Assembly: GCF_036245475.1 (NCBI RefSeq)
Contig: NZ_BTPM01000001.1
Span: 1,922,001-1,986,000, forward strand
From: Vibrio sp. 10N
GTDB lineage: Bacteria; Pseudomonadota; Gammaproteobacteria; Enterobacterales; Vibrionaceae
Length of the DNA stretch: 64,000 nt
Reading direction: 5' to 3'
In this document: piece by piece, positions 51,118 through 60,465 of the stretch
How positions within the stretch are numbered: the first letter of the stretch is position 1
Layout of the letters: every line of letters starts with the position of its first letter
Program-made: the position numbers and the translations under genes
Notes under the pieces: generated by a model
Databases searched by the model: none
What the model saw: only the letters and a program-made list of their open reading frames with translations
Told to the model about the DNA's origin: nothing

Positions 51118-52315
51118 TAACGCCTCCAAGCCAGCGCACCACAAGTAAGCTCACATCATCGTCAAATTCTTTACCGTCAAGCCGTGCGGTCACCTTTTCC
51201 ATGATCAACCCAGGCTTTTGCTGTATAGAAATATCTTGTGTTGTAGCAATCATTTTTTCCAACGCTTCTTCCCCAAACATCTCTTTCCCAACGTTGGCTT
51301 CGGTAATGCCATCGGTATAAAACCAAACTTCATCCCCGGCTTCGAGCGTCATAGAAAACGATTCATACGTTGCAAAATCAAACATTCCAACCACAAAGCC
51401 GCTCTCTCCTATCCGTTCAACGGCCCTAGTAGCAGCGTTCACTTTGATCAGCGGTGGATGACCCGCAAAAGCAACATCAAGTTCCCCCGTTCGCCTATCA
51501 AGGACAGCGTAAACCATAGTCGCATAGAGGCCGTGATTGTCATCCTGTGCGTAGGTAGCATTCAGCGACGTTAATACTTCACTGGCTTTTCTTACCTGAC
51601 GTTCACCACCTAGATTTGTGGTCATAGTAACGGACTCACCCTGAAAGGTGTTCAAAGTATGATGAATAGAAAAAGAAAGTAACGCAGACGCGACACCATG
51701 GCCAGAAACATCAAATACATAAAAAGCCATGTAGCGCTCATCAAGCTCGATACAGCCCAGCATATCGCCGCCAATGGCTGCTGAAGGTTGATACACGTAC
51801 GCAATATCAACACCCGAATAAGCTTTTTCAGTAGGAAGCAAGGTACCAATCAAATCACTGGCGACCAATAAATCATTATTAATTTGAGCGTAAGCTTGGT
51901 TAAGCGCCCGATTCTTATCCACCAGCTCATTATGAAGATCAAGAGTACGAAACCCCGCCCTAATGCGCGCATCAAGCTCATCGACGGGGGTATTTTTAGC
52001 GACAAAATCATCAGCACCGGCATTAATGCCCAACGTGATCGATTTATGGTCATCTTGAGAAGAGAGCAACATAAAAAACAGATAGCGATGATAGTCATTG
52101 GATTTGACCGACTGACACAAGGCAACGCCGTCCATGTTGGGCATCACCCAATCACTAAGGACAAATTGAATCTGTTTATGTTTCGAGAGCAGCGCCAAGG
52201 CCTCAACTCCGTCGCTCGCGACTATGACTTCATAGCCACGTTTTTCAAGCAGCATACGTAGCCTGGCGCGCATAACAGCATCGTCTTCGACCAATAGAAT
52301 CGAATACTGACTCAA
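51110..52315 (-). CDS. Response regulator with PP2C (SpoIIE/RsbU) phosphatase
   Basis: 401 aa. Receiver domain at 1-125 with D11/D12, phosphoacceptor D55 (LSDWVMPNMDG) and K107. A coiled linker of ~130-155 follows, then a PP2C-type serine phosphatase with IGGD184 and FD202-V-S-G-H-G metal ligands, ending in a DDVSLLVVRW strand. It would dephosphorylate an anti-sigma antagonist when the receiver is phosphorylated. Confidence 0.94.
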   Translation of the reverse strand: MSQYSILLVEDDAVMRARLRMLLEKRGYEVIVASDGVEALALLSKHKQIQFVLSDWVMPNMDGVALCQSVKSNDYHRYLFFMLLSSQDDHKSITLGINAGADDFVAKNTPVDELDARIRAGFRTLDLHNELVDKNRALNQAYAQINNDLLVASDLIGTLLPTEKAYSGVDIAYVYQPSAAIGGDMLGCIELDERYMAFYVFDVSGHGVASALLSFSIHHTLNTFQGESVTMTTNLGGERQVRKASEVLTSLNATYAQDDNHGLYATMVYAVLDRRTGELDVAFAGHPPLIKVNAATRAVERIGESGFVVGMFDFATYESFSMTLEAGDEVWFYTDGITEANVGKEMFGEEALEKMIATTQDISIQQKPGLIMEKVTARLDGKEFDDDVSLLVVRWLGGVNG

Positions 52316-52391
52316 CGATGACAGAGTTTGGTTGCTTGAAATAACGCCACCTAAGTTTCATATGACTGTTATTTCAAGAATAGTTGGCCCG

Positions 52392-52430
52392 GATAAAAAA
52401 ACAACATCATAACTGTCTCATGATGTTGTT
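52392..52430 (-). terminator. Rho-independent terminator
   Basis: AACAACATCAT and ATGATGTTGTT pair over nine bases; the minus strand continues TTTTTTT. Ends the gene at 52465. Confidence 0.82.
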
Positions 52431-52464
52431 ACTATCCAATATGTTAGCTAGGGCTAGAGCAGTG

Positions 52465-52962
52465 TTATGACTGCAGAGCCAGCAGATCTGGGCGCTTGGT
52501 GCACAGAGAAACGGTGCTCACTACCTTGAGCCCTTCTAGCTCACAAGCTGTAACGCATAAATCAATATTGCTATCACTAGCGACAACCACCACATTACGG
52601 CCAATTGAGCGCTCTAAAACTTGTTGTGCTGTTTCACAGTGTGACGCATTCACGTCCATTGGCAGAGTACTCACCGCAGATTGACGAGACACACTCAGGT
52701 CGGCAATCGTGGCATCGCAGTACACATCCAGAAACGAATAAGACTCACAAAACTCACGCTTAATCGCCGCGAACATTTCCAGTTCGTGCAGTGAAGCTTG
52801 GGAAGAGAACACCACTACGCTATGAGCATTCATTGGCTCACCGACAACAGACACAGACGTAGGGAGAGAAAGCGCGTTGGTCATCATTGAAATGCGAGAT
52901 GCCTCCAATTGATCAGAAAAAGAAGAACCAACGAGAGAAGAACCGATTTGATACGTTTGCAT
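52465..52962 (-). CDS. Hypothetical protein, 165 aa
   Basis: Not recognised. The N-terminal ~45 residues are Ser-rich, then two alternating beta-alpha blocks (SVVVFSSQASLHELEMFAAIKREF; NVVVVASDSNIDLCVTACELEGLKVVSTVSL) give an alpha/beta fold. It stands just upstream of the phosphatase gene with a terminator between, so it is probably a separate unit. Confidence 0.72.
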   Translation of the reverse strand: MQTYQIGSSLVGSSFSDQLEASRISMMTNALSLPTSVSVVGEPMNAHSVVVFSSQASLHELEMFAAIKREFCESYSFLDVYCDATIADLSVSRQSAVSTLPMDVNASHCETAQQVLERSIGRNVVVVASDSNIDLCVTACELEGLKVVSTVSLCTKRPDLLALQS

Positions 52963-53119
52963 AGCAACACCTATTTGCTGAGTGTGCCATCCATAGAGTT
53001 ATTTACATCCTTTGATGGGGGAATAATAACAAAACTATATGATTAAATCCTTTCTCATTAACGCCCTGCGTCACAACAATGCAACACCGGGCGTCAAATT
53101 TACTTGCGGTGACGAATAG

Positions 53120-54289
53120 CTATAGTGCTCTCACATTAAACACATGCTCTACACCACTGATCGCCGATAGCAACTCGTCAGTCGGCTGATTCTCAATATC
53201 CAAAATGGTATAAGCCACTTCGTCACGACTCTTGTTGAGCATATCCAACACGTTGATATTAAGATCGGCCAATAGAGACAGTACCGTACCCAGCACCTTA
53301 GGGACATTATCGTTGGCAAATGTGATCCTATAGCCCTCAGCTCGCTCTAAAGTAATCTGAGGAAAGTTGACTGAGTTGGTAATGTTGCCGTTCTCTAAAA
53401 AGTCAATGAGCTGCATCGCCCCCATCACCGCGCAGTTTTCTTCCGCTTCTGCCGTTGACGCGCCGATATGCGGCATCAGAATGACTCCTTCTCGCCCAAT
53501 TAAAGATGGCGTTGGAAAATCGGTCACGTACTGCCCTACTTGGCCGTTTTCAAGTGCGGTAATGACCGCATCAGTATCGACGATCTCTTTACGAGCAAAA
53601 TTCAGTAGCACTAGGCCAGGTTTGGCCGCAGCCAGTAACTCACTGCTAATCAATCCGATAGTGGCAGGGAGCGCCGGAACATGTACGGTGACAAAGTCAC
53701 ATTTGCTGATCAGTGATTGCAAGTTGTCAGCACGTTGAATACGGCTCGATAAGCGCCACGCCGCCTCAACACTCAGCGCAGAGTCAAACCCAATCACTTC
53801 CATGCCTAAATCAATCGCCGTGTTCGCGACTGACGCGCCTATTGCACCTAGGCCAATAACGCCAAGCGTCTTACCTTTGATCTCAGAACCAGAGAAGCGC
53901 TTTTTCTCTTTTTCTAATAGCTTGTCCATCGCCGTAGCATCAGAAAGTTCAGTGAGAGATTGGGAATACTGCATGCCGCCGCAAACATCACGCGCAGAAA
54001 GCAGCAAACCAGTTAATACCAATTCTTTAACAGCATTCGCATTGGCGCCCGGTGTGTTAAACACCACAATGCCATTGTCGGTGCAGGCCTGAATAGGAAT
54101 GTTATTCACCCCTGCCCCGCAGCGCGCTATGGCTTTAACACTGGGTGCAATCGGTTCATCATGCAGTTTTTGGCTTCTTAATAGAATCGCGTCTGGCGCA
54201 CTAAACTCACTCGACACTTCATATTCATCACGAGAAAACTTATCTAATCCTTTATTGGCAATCGCGTTGTAGGTTTTTATCTGCTTCAT
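53120..54289 (-). CDS. D-3-phosphoglycerate dehydrogenase-like, ACT domain
   Basis: 389 aa 2-hydroxyacid dehydrogenase. NAD loop GVIGLGAIGASVA, catalytic NFARKEIVD (Arg) and MPHIGAST (His), then a C-terminal ACT domain (VPKVLGTVLSLLADLNINVLDML) that senses serine or a related ligand. It is shorter and different from the enterobacterial SerA type. It follows serC on the same strand, so a serine-biosynthesis pair is likely. GGAA lies before ATG 54289. Confidence 0.88.
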   Translation of the reverse strand: MKQIKTYNAIANKGLDKFSRDEYEVSSEFSAPDAILLRSQKLHDEPIAPSVKAIARCGAGVNNIPIQACTDNGIVVFNTPGANANAVKELVLTGLLLSARDVCGGMQYSQSLTELSDATAMDKLLEKEKKRFSGSEIKGKTLGVIGLGAIGASVANTAIDLGMEVIGFDSALSVEAAWRLSSRIQRADNLQSLISKCDFVTVHVPALPATIGLISSELLAAAKPGLVLLNFARKEIVDTDAVITALENGQVGQYVTDFPTPSLIGREGVILMPHIGASTAEAEENCAVMGAMQLIDFLENGNITNSVNFPQITLERAEGYRITFANDNVPKVLGTVLSLLADLNINVLDMLNKSRDEVAYTILDIENQPTDELLSAISGVEHVFNVRAL

Positions 54290-54381
54290 TATTGGTTCCA
54301 CTTTAAGTTGAAAATCCCTTTCTACCCATCAGTGCACTTTACTCGTCCCAATACTGGCGTTTTTCTGTTGTGCCAGAGACA

Positions 54382-54410
54382 ACAAAGCACCTGATAAGCA
54401 GGTGCTTTGT
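54382..54410 (-). terminator. Terminator after serC
   Basis: ACAAAGCACCTG and CAGGTGCTTTGT, a perfect 12 bp stem over ATAAG, three bases after the serC stop. Confidence 0.78.
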
Positions 54411-54413
54411 TCT

Positions 54414-55529
54414 TTACTTAGTGACTTCTGCGTAAGCCCAATCTAACCACGGTAGGAGCGCTTCTATGTCCGTAGCTTCCACCGTTGCCCCAGTCCATAT
54501 CCTAAGACCTGCTGGCGCATCACGATAAGCACCAATGTCGTAGGCCACTTGCTCGTTATCGAGCAGCTTAATCATCGCTTTGACTTGCTCTTCCGTAGCA
54601 TCCAAGGTCAAACACACACTGGTGTTAGAGCGCTGCTCTGGTTGTTTCGCCAAGAAATGAATCCAGTCTCGTGCTTCAACAAAGTTCGTCAATACCGCAA
54701 GGTTGGCTTGAGACTTCTCAATGGCCGCGTCAACACCACCAATACCGTCAACCCAATCTAGCGCATCAATGTAATCCACAACACACAGCATGGAAGGCGT
54801 GTTAATAGTAGCGCCTTTAAAAATGCCCTCGATTAACTTGCCACCTTTAGTCATGCGGAAAATCTTCGGTAATGGCCATGACGGCGTGTAGCTCTCTAGG
54901 CGCTCGACCGCTTTCGGGCTCAACACAATCACACCGTGACCGCCTTCTCCGCCAAGCACTTTCTGCCAGCTGTAGGTCACCACATCGAGCTTTTCCCAAG
55001 GCATTGGCATCGCAAATACAGCGGATGTCGCATCACAAATCGTTAAGCCTTCACGCTCATCACTAATCCAGTCACCATTAGGTACTTTGACCCCAGAAGT
55101 CGTACCGTTCCAGGTAAAAATAGCATCGTGGCTCGGGTTAGCTTGAGATAAATCGGGCAACTCACCGTAGTCGGCTAAGTAGCTATTCACCTCTTCTAGT
55201 TTTAGCTGTTTGGTGATGTCAGTTAACCAACCAGATCCGAATGATTCCCAGTGAAATACATCGACCGGGCGTGCGCCTAACATTGACCACATCACCATCT
55301 CCATTGCCCCCGTGTCCGAGCCAGCCACAATACCGACACGATAATCTTCTGGGATGCCCAAAACGGCCTTGGTTTTTTCGATAGATTCACCCAATACCGC
55401 TTTACCTAAAGAAGAACGGTGACTGCGACCTAAAGAGCTGGTATCAAGGTTTGATAGTTGATAACCCGGGCGCTTACTGCAAGGCCCTGAAGAGAAATTG
55501 GGGTTAGCGGGTTTGATTTGCGGTTTCAT
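54414..55529 (-). CDS. serC: Phosphoserine aminotransferase
   Basis: 371 aa class V PLP enzyme, second step of serine synthesis and part of pyridoxal synthesis. PLP Lys K190 in [27 protein letters not shown] start and [15 protein letters not shown] early block mark the alphaproteobacterial/methanogen-type SerC rather than the enterobacterial form. Upstream of the phosphoglycerate dehydrogenase-like gene. GGGAG lies before ATG. Confidence 0.92.
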   Translation of the reverse strand: MKPQIKPANPNFSSGPCSKRPGYQLSNLDTSSLGRSHRSSLGKAVLGESIEKTKAVLGIPEDYRVGIVAGSDTGAMEMVMWSMLGARPVDVFHWESFGSGWLTDITKQLKLEEVNSYLADYGELPDLSQANPSHDAIFTWNGTTSGVKVPNGDWISDEREGLTICDATSAVFAMPMPWEKLDVVTYSWQKVLGGEGGHGVIVLSPKAVERLESYTPSWPLPKIFRMTKGGKLIEGIFKGATINTPSMLCVVDYIDALDWVDGIGGVDAAIEKSQANLAVLTNFVEARDWIHFLAKQPEQRSNTSVCLTLDATEEQVKAMIKLLDNEQVAYDIGAYRDAPAGLRIWTGATVEATDIEALLPWLDWAYAEVTK

Positions 55530-55642
55530 TTGGCTCCCTGCCTGTAAATAATTGAATAACTATTCACCACCTTGTCTGAAAATTGGGTGAAACGCAAGCC
55601 CATCACCAGCAAAACACGAGGGTTATAATGCTTTTTAGAGCA

Positions 55643-55671
55643 CAAAAAAAGCAGCACCCAAGGGTACTGCT
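55643..55671 (-). terminator. Terminator after DUF819 gene
   Basis: AGCAGTACCC-TT-GGGTGCTGCT on the minus strand with one mismatch, followed by TTTTTTT. Confidence 0.82.
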
Positions 55672-55701
55672 CTACAAAGCTTGATTTCAGATATTACTGG
55701 A

Positions 55702-56934
55702 TCAACCAACCACACCAACTGCGGCTTGCATAATAATGCCACAGATGTAGGCACCATAAGTACCAAGCGCGTAGCCAAGTACCGCCATCAAAATACCAAC
55801 TGGAGCCAATGATGGGTGGAAAGCAGCGGCAACAACTGGCGCTGACGCTGCACCACCAACGTTCGCCTGGCTACCTACAGCCATAAAGAACAGTGGCGCT
55901 TTAATCAGCTTCGCAACACCGATCATCAATAGTGCGTGAATAGTCAGCCATGTGATACCGATAAAGAAGTAACCTGGGTTATCAAGAATCGCCGTGACAT
56001 CCATTTGCATACCAATGGTCGCAACCAGAATGTAGATGAACGCTGAACCAATTTTTGATGCGCCAGCATGCTCAAGGGTACGAGCTGATTTAAAGGTAGA
56101 CGCAATCAGTGCAAACGTGGTGACCAGCACAATCAGCCAGAAGAAGCCAGACGTCAGGCTGTATTTCTCAAGCTCAGGAGCGTTAGTCGCAATCCAAGGA
56201 GCAATCAAATCAGAACCAAAGTGAGCCAGACCAGTAAGACCAAACGCAATAGCTACAACCTTCATCATATCAGTAGTGGTAATTGGTCGAGAGTTCTCCT
56301 CTTCGTACTTAGCCACCGTCTCTTTGAGCTCATCGATAGAAGTTGTATCGGCTTTTAGCCACGCGTCCATTTTCTTCTGACGACCAGCCATAATAAGCAG
56401 TATCGCCATCCAAATATTGGCACAAATAACGTCTACGGTGATCATCGCAGAAAATAGCTGATCGCCCACACCAAACACTTCTTTCATAGCTGCTTGGTTA
56501 GCACCGCCACCGATCCAAGAACCGGCAACCGTCGTTAGGCCACGCCACACGTCACCGGAGACTAAATCAGGACTAATGAAATCGAGAATAACAATCGCTG
56601 CTGGACCACCGATAATGATGCCCAGCGTACCGGTCAAAAACATGATGACGGCTTTAGAGCCCAAACCGAATATCTTTTTCAGATCGGCAGAAACAATAAG
56701 CAGTACCAGTGCGCCCGGAAGAAGGTAACGACTGGCAACGAAATACAAATTAGAAGCTGAGCCGTCAATTAAGCCCGTGGTATTGAGTAATGACGGTACA
56801 AAGTAGCACAGCAACAGACCAGGAACGACGGAATAGAACTTTTTCCAGAATAGGTTTTTACTGCTTTCAGTAATAAACACGCCGCCTAAAATAACGGCAA
56901 GCAATCCCATAATGACAGCATCATTAGTGATCAT
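55702..56934 (-). CDS. DUF819 family membrane protein
   Basis: 410 aa, ten or so hydrophobic helices with the conserved glycine/asparagine-rich motifs GSWIGGGANQAAMKE and MAVGSQANVGGAASAPVVAAAF that mark DUF819 (YjcL-like) proteins; these are probably transporters of unknown substrate. The ATG at 56934 has AGGAG upstream; the longer frame is rejected. It faces a long upstream region with a CRP-like site. Confidence 0.9.
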   Translation of the reverse strand: MITNDAVIMGLLAVILGGVFITESSKNLFWKKFYSVVPGLLLCYFVPSLLNTTGLIDGSASNLYFVASRYLLPGALVLLIVSADLKKIFGLGSKAVIMFLTGTLGIIIGGPAAIVILDFISPDLVSGDVWRGLTTVAGSWIGGGANQAAMKEVFGVGDQLFSAMITVDVICANIWMAILLIMAGRQKKMDAWLKADTTSIDELKETVAKYEEENSRPITTTDMMKVVAIAFGLTGLAHFGSDLIAPWIATNAPELEKYSLTSGFFWLIVLVTTFALIASTFKSARTLEHAGASKIGSAFIYILVATIGMQMDVTAILDNPGYFFIGITWLTIHALLMIGVAKLIKAPLFFMAVGSQANVGGAASAPVVAAAFHPSLAPVGILMAVLGYALGTYGAYICGIIMQAAVGVVG

Positions 56935-57307
56935 GTCGATAAATCTCCTTAACTGATGTCTATTTGAAACAATTAGACACATTTTGGTAGTTGGCCGAGA
57001 CTATACCGACAACCCTCTCTGGTCACAAATTTTAACAATTTTTACGCACTAGGCATGAATAGTTAACTATTTATCATGGCAGGCAATGCATAGTTCACAC
57101 CCATAACCCGTGAAAAACATTGTTCGAAAAAACATCCAGATCAAACATTGCTCCAAAGTTTCAATTAGTTACAAGACGAGCTTTTGAATTTAACACCTTG
57201 ATAACCCGAATAATCACCACCACCTAGAAAATAAGCAAACAAATGCAACCAGCTGCACCAGTTATGTTAAAGCGCTCAATTTTTGCACCCGAAGACAATC
57301 ACATTTG

Positions 57308-57323
57308 TTTGATCTAAATCACA
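57308..57323. promoter_or_regulatory. CRP-like binding site
   Basis: TTTGATCTAAATCACA matches the CRP consensus TGTGAN6TCACA except at the second position. It could serve the DUF819 gene (374 bp away) or the 62-aa gene. Confidence 0.55.
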
Positions 57324-57434
57324 CATTTTCGTCAGCTTTCAGCCATTTTTCGTCAATTTCGCTCCACCTGATTCGACAATTTCTCTGCCAATTGCCCCAA
57401 AAGTCATTAAATACAACTGCATTAAAACAAATGC

Positions 57435-57479
57435 TGGATATTTATACAGTCCGCGCTTATACTGTTTTTACATACAGTA
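57435..57479 (+). promoter_or_regulatory. SOS promoter with LexA box
   Basis: TGGATA at 57435-57440, a 17 bp spacer and TATACT at 57458-57463, overlapped by TACTGT-TTTTACAT-ACAGTA (57460-57479), a perfect CTGT-N8-ACAG LexA box. Confidence 0.78.
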
Positions 57480-57496
57480 ATTCATGAGGTGTAGTT

Positions 57497-57685
57497 ATGT
57501 TGCAAGAAAGACTAGAACGCATCAACGAGCTGCGTAAGAAAGCGATGGCCAATCCTGAATTCATGAAATCTGCGCAAGCCCATGCCGAAGCGCTACAAAC
57601 TCAATGCCACTCTTCGCATCCAAAACCTATCAAAAAGCCCAAAGCACTGTCTGATATCTATCAAGGTTACGACTTCGGGCTCTAG
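57497..57685 (+). CDS. Small SOS-controlled protein, 62 aa
   Basis: Not recognised. An N-terminal amphipathic helix (LQERLERINELRKKAMANPEFMKSAQAHAEAL) is followed by a Pro/His/Lys linker and SDIYQGYDFGL. ATG with GAGG seven bases upstream. The LexA box 18 bases ahead makes DNA-damage induction likely. Confidence 0.72.
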   Translation: MLQERLERINELRKKAMANPEFMKSAQAHAEALQTQCHSSHPKPIKKPKALSDIYQGYDFGL

Positions 57686-57704
57686 TGTGCCGTTCGTCCT
57701 CTAA

Positions 57705-57730
57705 GTGAAGGGGGTACGCATCCCCCTCAC
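57705..57730 (+). terminator. Possible terminator hairpin
   Basis: GTGAAGGGGGT-ACGC-ATCCCCCTCAC, nearly perfect stem but without a T tract. Ends the 62-aa gene unit. Confidence 0.5.
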
Positions 57731-57870
57731 ACCTACACCAGCACTCTTTCAACCTTAAGACGCCATTAATGCCAGCTATTTCACAGAATCTGGTCGTAGT
57801 GGCCATTTGTATACAAAGTGCAGTATTATTGTCTTAATGAGAATTAAAAACTGTAGAGTGCTGTAACCAT

Positions 57871-58608
57871 ATGGGAAACCTGAAAAACTCGGTCAACAAA
57901 GGCGTCAAAACTAAAGTCGCAGGACAGACTCAAGATGACGTGGTCTATTGCCATATATTCGATGCCATTCTCGAACAAAGACTTCCCCCTGCAACCAAAC
58001 TCAGTGAGGAAGCATTGGCAGAAATTTTTGGTGTCAGCAGAACCATCATCCGCCGTGCCCTTTTAAGGTTGTCTATGGAAAAGGTTGTCGATATACGACC
58101 AAACCGAGGCGCGATGGTCTCTGCCCCTTCTGTTGAAGAAGCGAAACAGATATTTAAGGCACGTGAAGTGCTTGAAATGGCTATTATTGAACTGGCCGTC
58201 GTTAATGCGACCAAGTTACAAATTGCTGAGTGCAGAAAACTCGTAGAAGAAGAGAATCAAGCGTTCGCCAAAGACGACTATGGCAAGGGGCTTCGATTAT
58301 CGGGGGAATTTCATATCAAGCTGGCCGAAATGGCAGATAACGCCCCACTACTTGCGTTTCAACGAAGCATCGTTTCCCAATCCTCTTTACTTATTGCGAT
58401 GTACGAAACAGGCAACCACTCTAACTGCTCTCAAGATGAGCATAGCGAACTGCTCAATGCCATCGAGACTGGCGACAAAGAAAAAGCGTTGGGTCTTATG
58501 GGCGAGCACCTTGAACATATTCGCTCTAAGCTTAACTTAGATGACAACACAGCCTCCAACGATCTGCATGTCGTGTTCTCAGATGTGTTAAAGAACAAAG
58601 TGAGTTAA
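57871..58608 (+). CDS. GntR family regulator (FadR/FCD type)
   Basis: 245 aa. Winged helix-turn-helix at ~22-90 (LSEEALAEIFGVSRTIIRRALLRLSMEKVVDIRPNRGAMV) and an FCD ligand-binding domain at ~100-225 with metal-site residues (GEFHIKLAEMADN, DEHSELLNAIETGDKEKA). It stands upstream of xdh genes in the same direction, suggesting control of purine use, with tandem palindromes in between as candidate operators. Confidence 0.9.
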   Translation: MGNLKNSVNKGVKTKVAGQTQDDVVYCHIFDAILEQRLPPATKLSEEALAEIFGVSRTIIRRALLRLSMEKVVDIRPNRGAMVSAPSVEEAKQIFKAREVLEMAIIELAVVNATKLQIAECRKLVEEENQAFAKDDYGKGLRLSGEFHIKLAEMADNAPLLAFQRSIVSQSSLLIAMYETGNHSNCSQDEHSELLNAIETGDKEKALGLMGEHLEHIRSKLNLDDNTASNDLHVVFSDVLKNKVS

Positions 58609-58654
58609 CTTAAAACCACCTAAAACGACGCTGTCACACCCCAAAAATTCACTC

Positions 58655-58775
58655 GTCATCCTCACGCAAGTGAGGATCTCCTGACGCGCGTTACCCACCC
58701 CAAACATGTACATACCTTGCCAAATCGGCTTGCTAACACGCTACAAAAGATCCGCTTTTCCAAGGGCTGACGACA
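58655..58775. repeat. Intergenic repeat-like hairpin element
   Basis: CGTCATCCTCAC-GCAA-GTGAGGAT (perfect 8 bp stem at 58658-58677), with AGATCCGCTTTTCC and GGCTGACGA downstream. The layout resembles short dispersed repeats of Vibrio genomes, but this window holds only one copy. Confidence 0.5.
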
Positions 58776-58935
58776 TAGGTGCCAAAATCTCACCCAGATT
58801 CAACGATGATTTTTTGTATCAAACAGTCCGGCACACATCACCTACAACTCCCTTCAAACCAACAACCTAGCTGCACTACCTAATTTGACCTTGATCTCAA
58901 TGCATTAGAAATGTTGCCAACTTGTAAATTAATAG

Positions 58936-58979
58936 TTGACCTATTGGTCAAATTAGCCAATTATTGACCTGAAGGTCAG
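58936..58979. promoter_or_regulatory. Tandem TTGACC-N4-GGTCAA operators
   Basis: Palindromes at 58936-58951 (TTGACC-TATT-GGTCAA) and 58964-58979 (TTGACC-TGAA-GGTCAG), centres 28 bp apart; a weaker TTGACC-TTGA-TCTCAA lies at 58885-58900. Likely sites for the neighbouring GntR regulator. Confidence 0.7.
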
Positions 58980-59019
58980 AAAAAATCATTTTCAAGAATA
59001 CACTGTACAAGGAGGTCTC

Positions 59020-60465
59020 TTGATTACCTTTTTACTCAATCAAGAAATCAGACAGGAAGTAAATGTCTCCCCAAACATGACGGTGCTGAACTATCTTCGC
59101 ACTCATGTAAAAAAAACAGGCACCAAGGAAGGATGCGGTTCTGGTGATTGCGGTGCATGTACCGTGGTACTCGGTGAGCTTGTTGATGGCAAGCTCGAGT
59201 ATCGTAGCGTTAACTCCTGCCTGACGTTTATTTCTGCTCTTCACGGCAAGCAACTTATCACGGTAGAAGATCTGCAAGCTCGCGATAAGTCACTTCACCC
59301 CGTTCAACAAGCCATTGTCGATTTCCATGGTTCCCAGTGTGGCTACTGTACGCCTGGATTCATCATGTCGATGTTCGCACTTACTAAGAACAAGCCGAAC
59401 GCAAATAAAGCGGATGTGATGGAATCACTGGCTGGCAATCTCTGCCGCTGTACGGGATATCGACCTATCGTCGATTCTGCATTGTCGCTTTGTTCGGAAG
59501 AGCAAATCGTTGATCAATTCTCAGAACTTGAACGAGCGACCATCGCAAAATTGGAAAAGATTCAAAATGAAGAAGCGAGTCTGCGTCTTGGACACCTCAC
59601 CGCGTTCTCTCCTAAAACCACAGACGAACTTGCCAAGCTCTACAAGGCACACCCACAAGCCAAGTTGGTTGCTGGCGGAACAGATTTAGCACTCGAAGTC
59701 ACTCAATTTCATCGCGAGATAGAAACGCTCATCAGCGTGAACCTTGTGGAAGAGATGAAAGTCTGCCAAGAGACAGAGGACAACCTAGAGATTGGCGCAA
59801 ACCTACCAATCAGCGATGCCTATACACTGCTAAACAAGCACTACCCCGACTTCGGTGAACTGTTACACCGCTTCGCCTCTTTGCAAGTTAGAAATCAAGG
59901 CACCATAGGTGGCAATATTGCTAATGCTTCTCCTATCGGAGACACACCTCCTCTGCTCATCGCTCTGGATGCAAAAATCCAACTACGCTGCGGTGATGAG
60001 ACACGCGTCATGCCTATTGAGGACTACTTCATCAGCTACAAGGTCACCGCGCAGCAACCTAGCGAGTTTATCGAAAAGATAGTTATACCTAAGCCATCAT
60101 CGAGCACATTCCGCGCTTACAAGCTCTCTAAACGTTTAGATGACGATATTTCAGCAGTTTGTGGCGCTTTCAGCATTCAAGTGAAAGATAACAATGTAGT
60201 GAGTGCTCGTATCGCCTTTGGTGGTATGGCAGCAACTCCTAAACGAGCAATATCTTGTGAGCAGAAGTTAGTCGGGCAGCCTTGGAATGAAGAGACTATT
60301 AGCAAGTCAATGGAAGCGCTTAGTAACGACTTTGAGCCTCTATCAGATTTTCGCGCAAGCCAAACGTACCGAAGCCTCACCGCCGCCAATATGCTCAAAC
60401 GCTATTACATTGAAACCAATAACACCAACAATCTGATTGAAACGAGGGTAACATCTTATGTCTAA
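59020..60465 (+). CDS. xdhA: Xanthine dehydrogenase small subunit
   Basis: 481 aa Fe-S/FAD subunit, hypoxanthine/xanthine to urate. Plant-type [2Fe-2S] cluster C39, C44, C47, C67; second cluster C107, C110, C142, C144; FAD domain LVAGGTDLALEV and IGGNIANASPIGD. The start is TTG at 59020, with GGAGG four bases ahead. Overlaps xdhB by 8 bp. Confidence 0.94.
   Translation: MITFLLNQEIRQEVNVSPNMTVLNYLRTHVKKTGTKEGCGSGDCGACTVVLGELVDGKLEYRSVNSCLTFISALHGKQLITVEDLQARDKSLHPVQQAIVDFHGSQCGYCTPGFIMSMFALTKNKPNANKADVMESLAGNLCRCTGYRPIVDSALSLCSEEQIVDQFSELERATIAKLEKIQNEEASLRLGHLTAFSPKTTDELAKLYKAHPQAKLVAGGTDLALEVTQFHREIETLISVNLVEEMKVCQETEDNLEIGANLPISDAYTLLNKHYPDFGELLHRFASLQVRNQGTIGGNIANASPIGDTPPLLIALDAKIQLRCGDETRVMPIEDYFISYKVTAQQPSEFIEKIVIPKPSSSTFRAYKLSKRLDDDISAVCGAFSIQVKDNNVVSARIAFGGMAATPKRAISCEQKLVGQPWNEETISKSMEALSNDFEPLSDFRASQTYRSLTAANMLKRYYIETNNTNNLIETRVTSYV

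Larger units (their letters stand above)
56935..57496. other. Intergenic region, 562 bp
   Basis: Divergent promoter region between the DUF819 gene (minus) and the 62-aa gene (plus). It holds the CRP-like site at 57308 and the LexA box at 57460. I see no gene in it; the 60-codon frame at 57305 is a chance frame. Confidence 0.6.
58609..59019 (+). other. Regulatory region of xdh operon, 411 bp
   Basis: No gene. Holds the hairpin element at 58655 and the palindromes at 58885, 58936 and 58964, then GGAGG before the xdhA TTG start. Confidence 0.65.

Noticed and set aside
57305..57487. 60-codon ORF upstream of the SOS gene
   Set aside because: It overlaps the CRP-like site and the LexA-box promoter and has no ribosome site.
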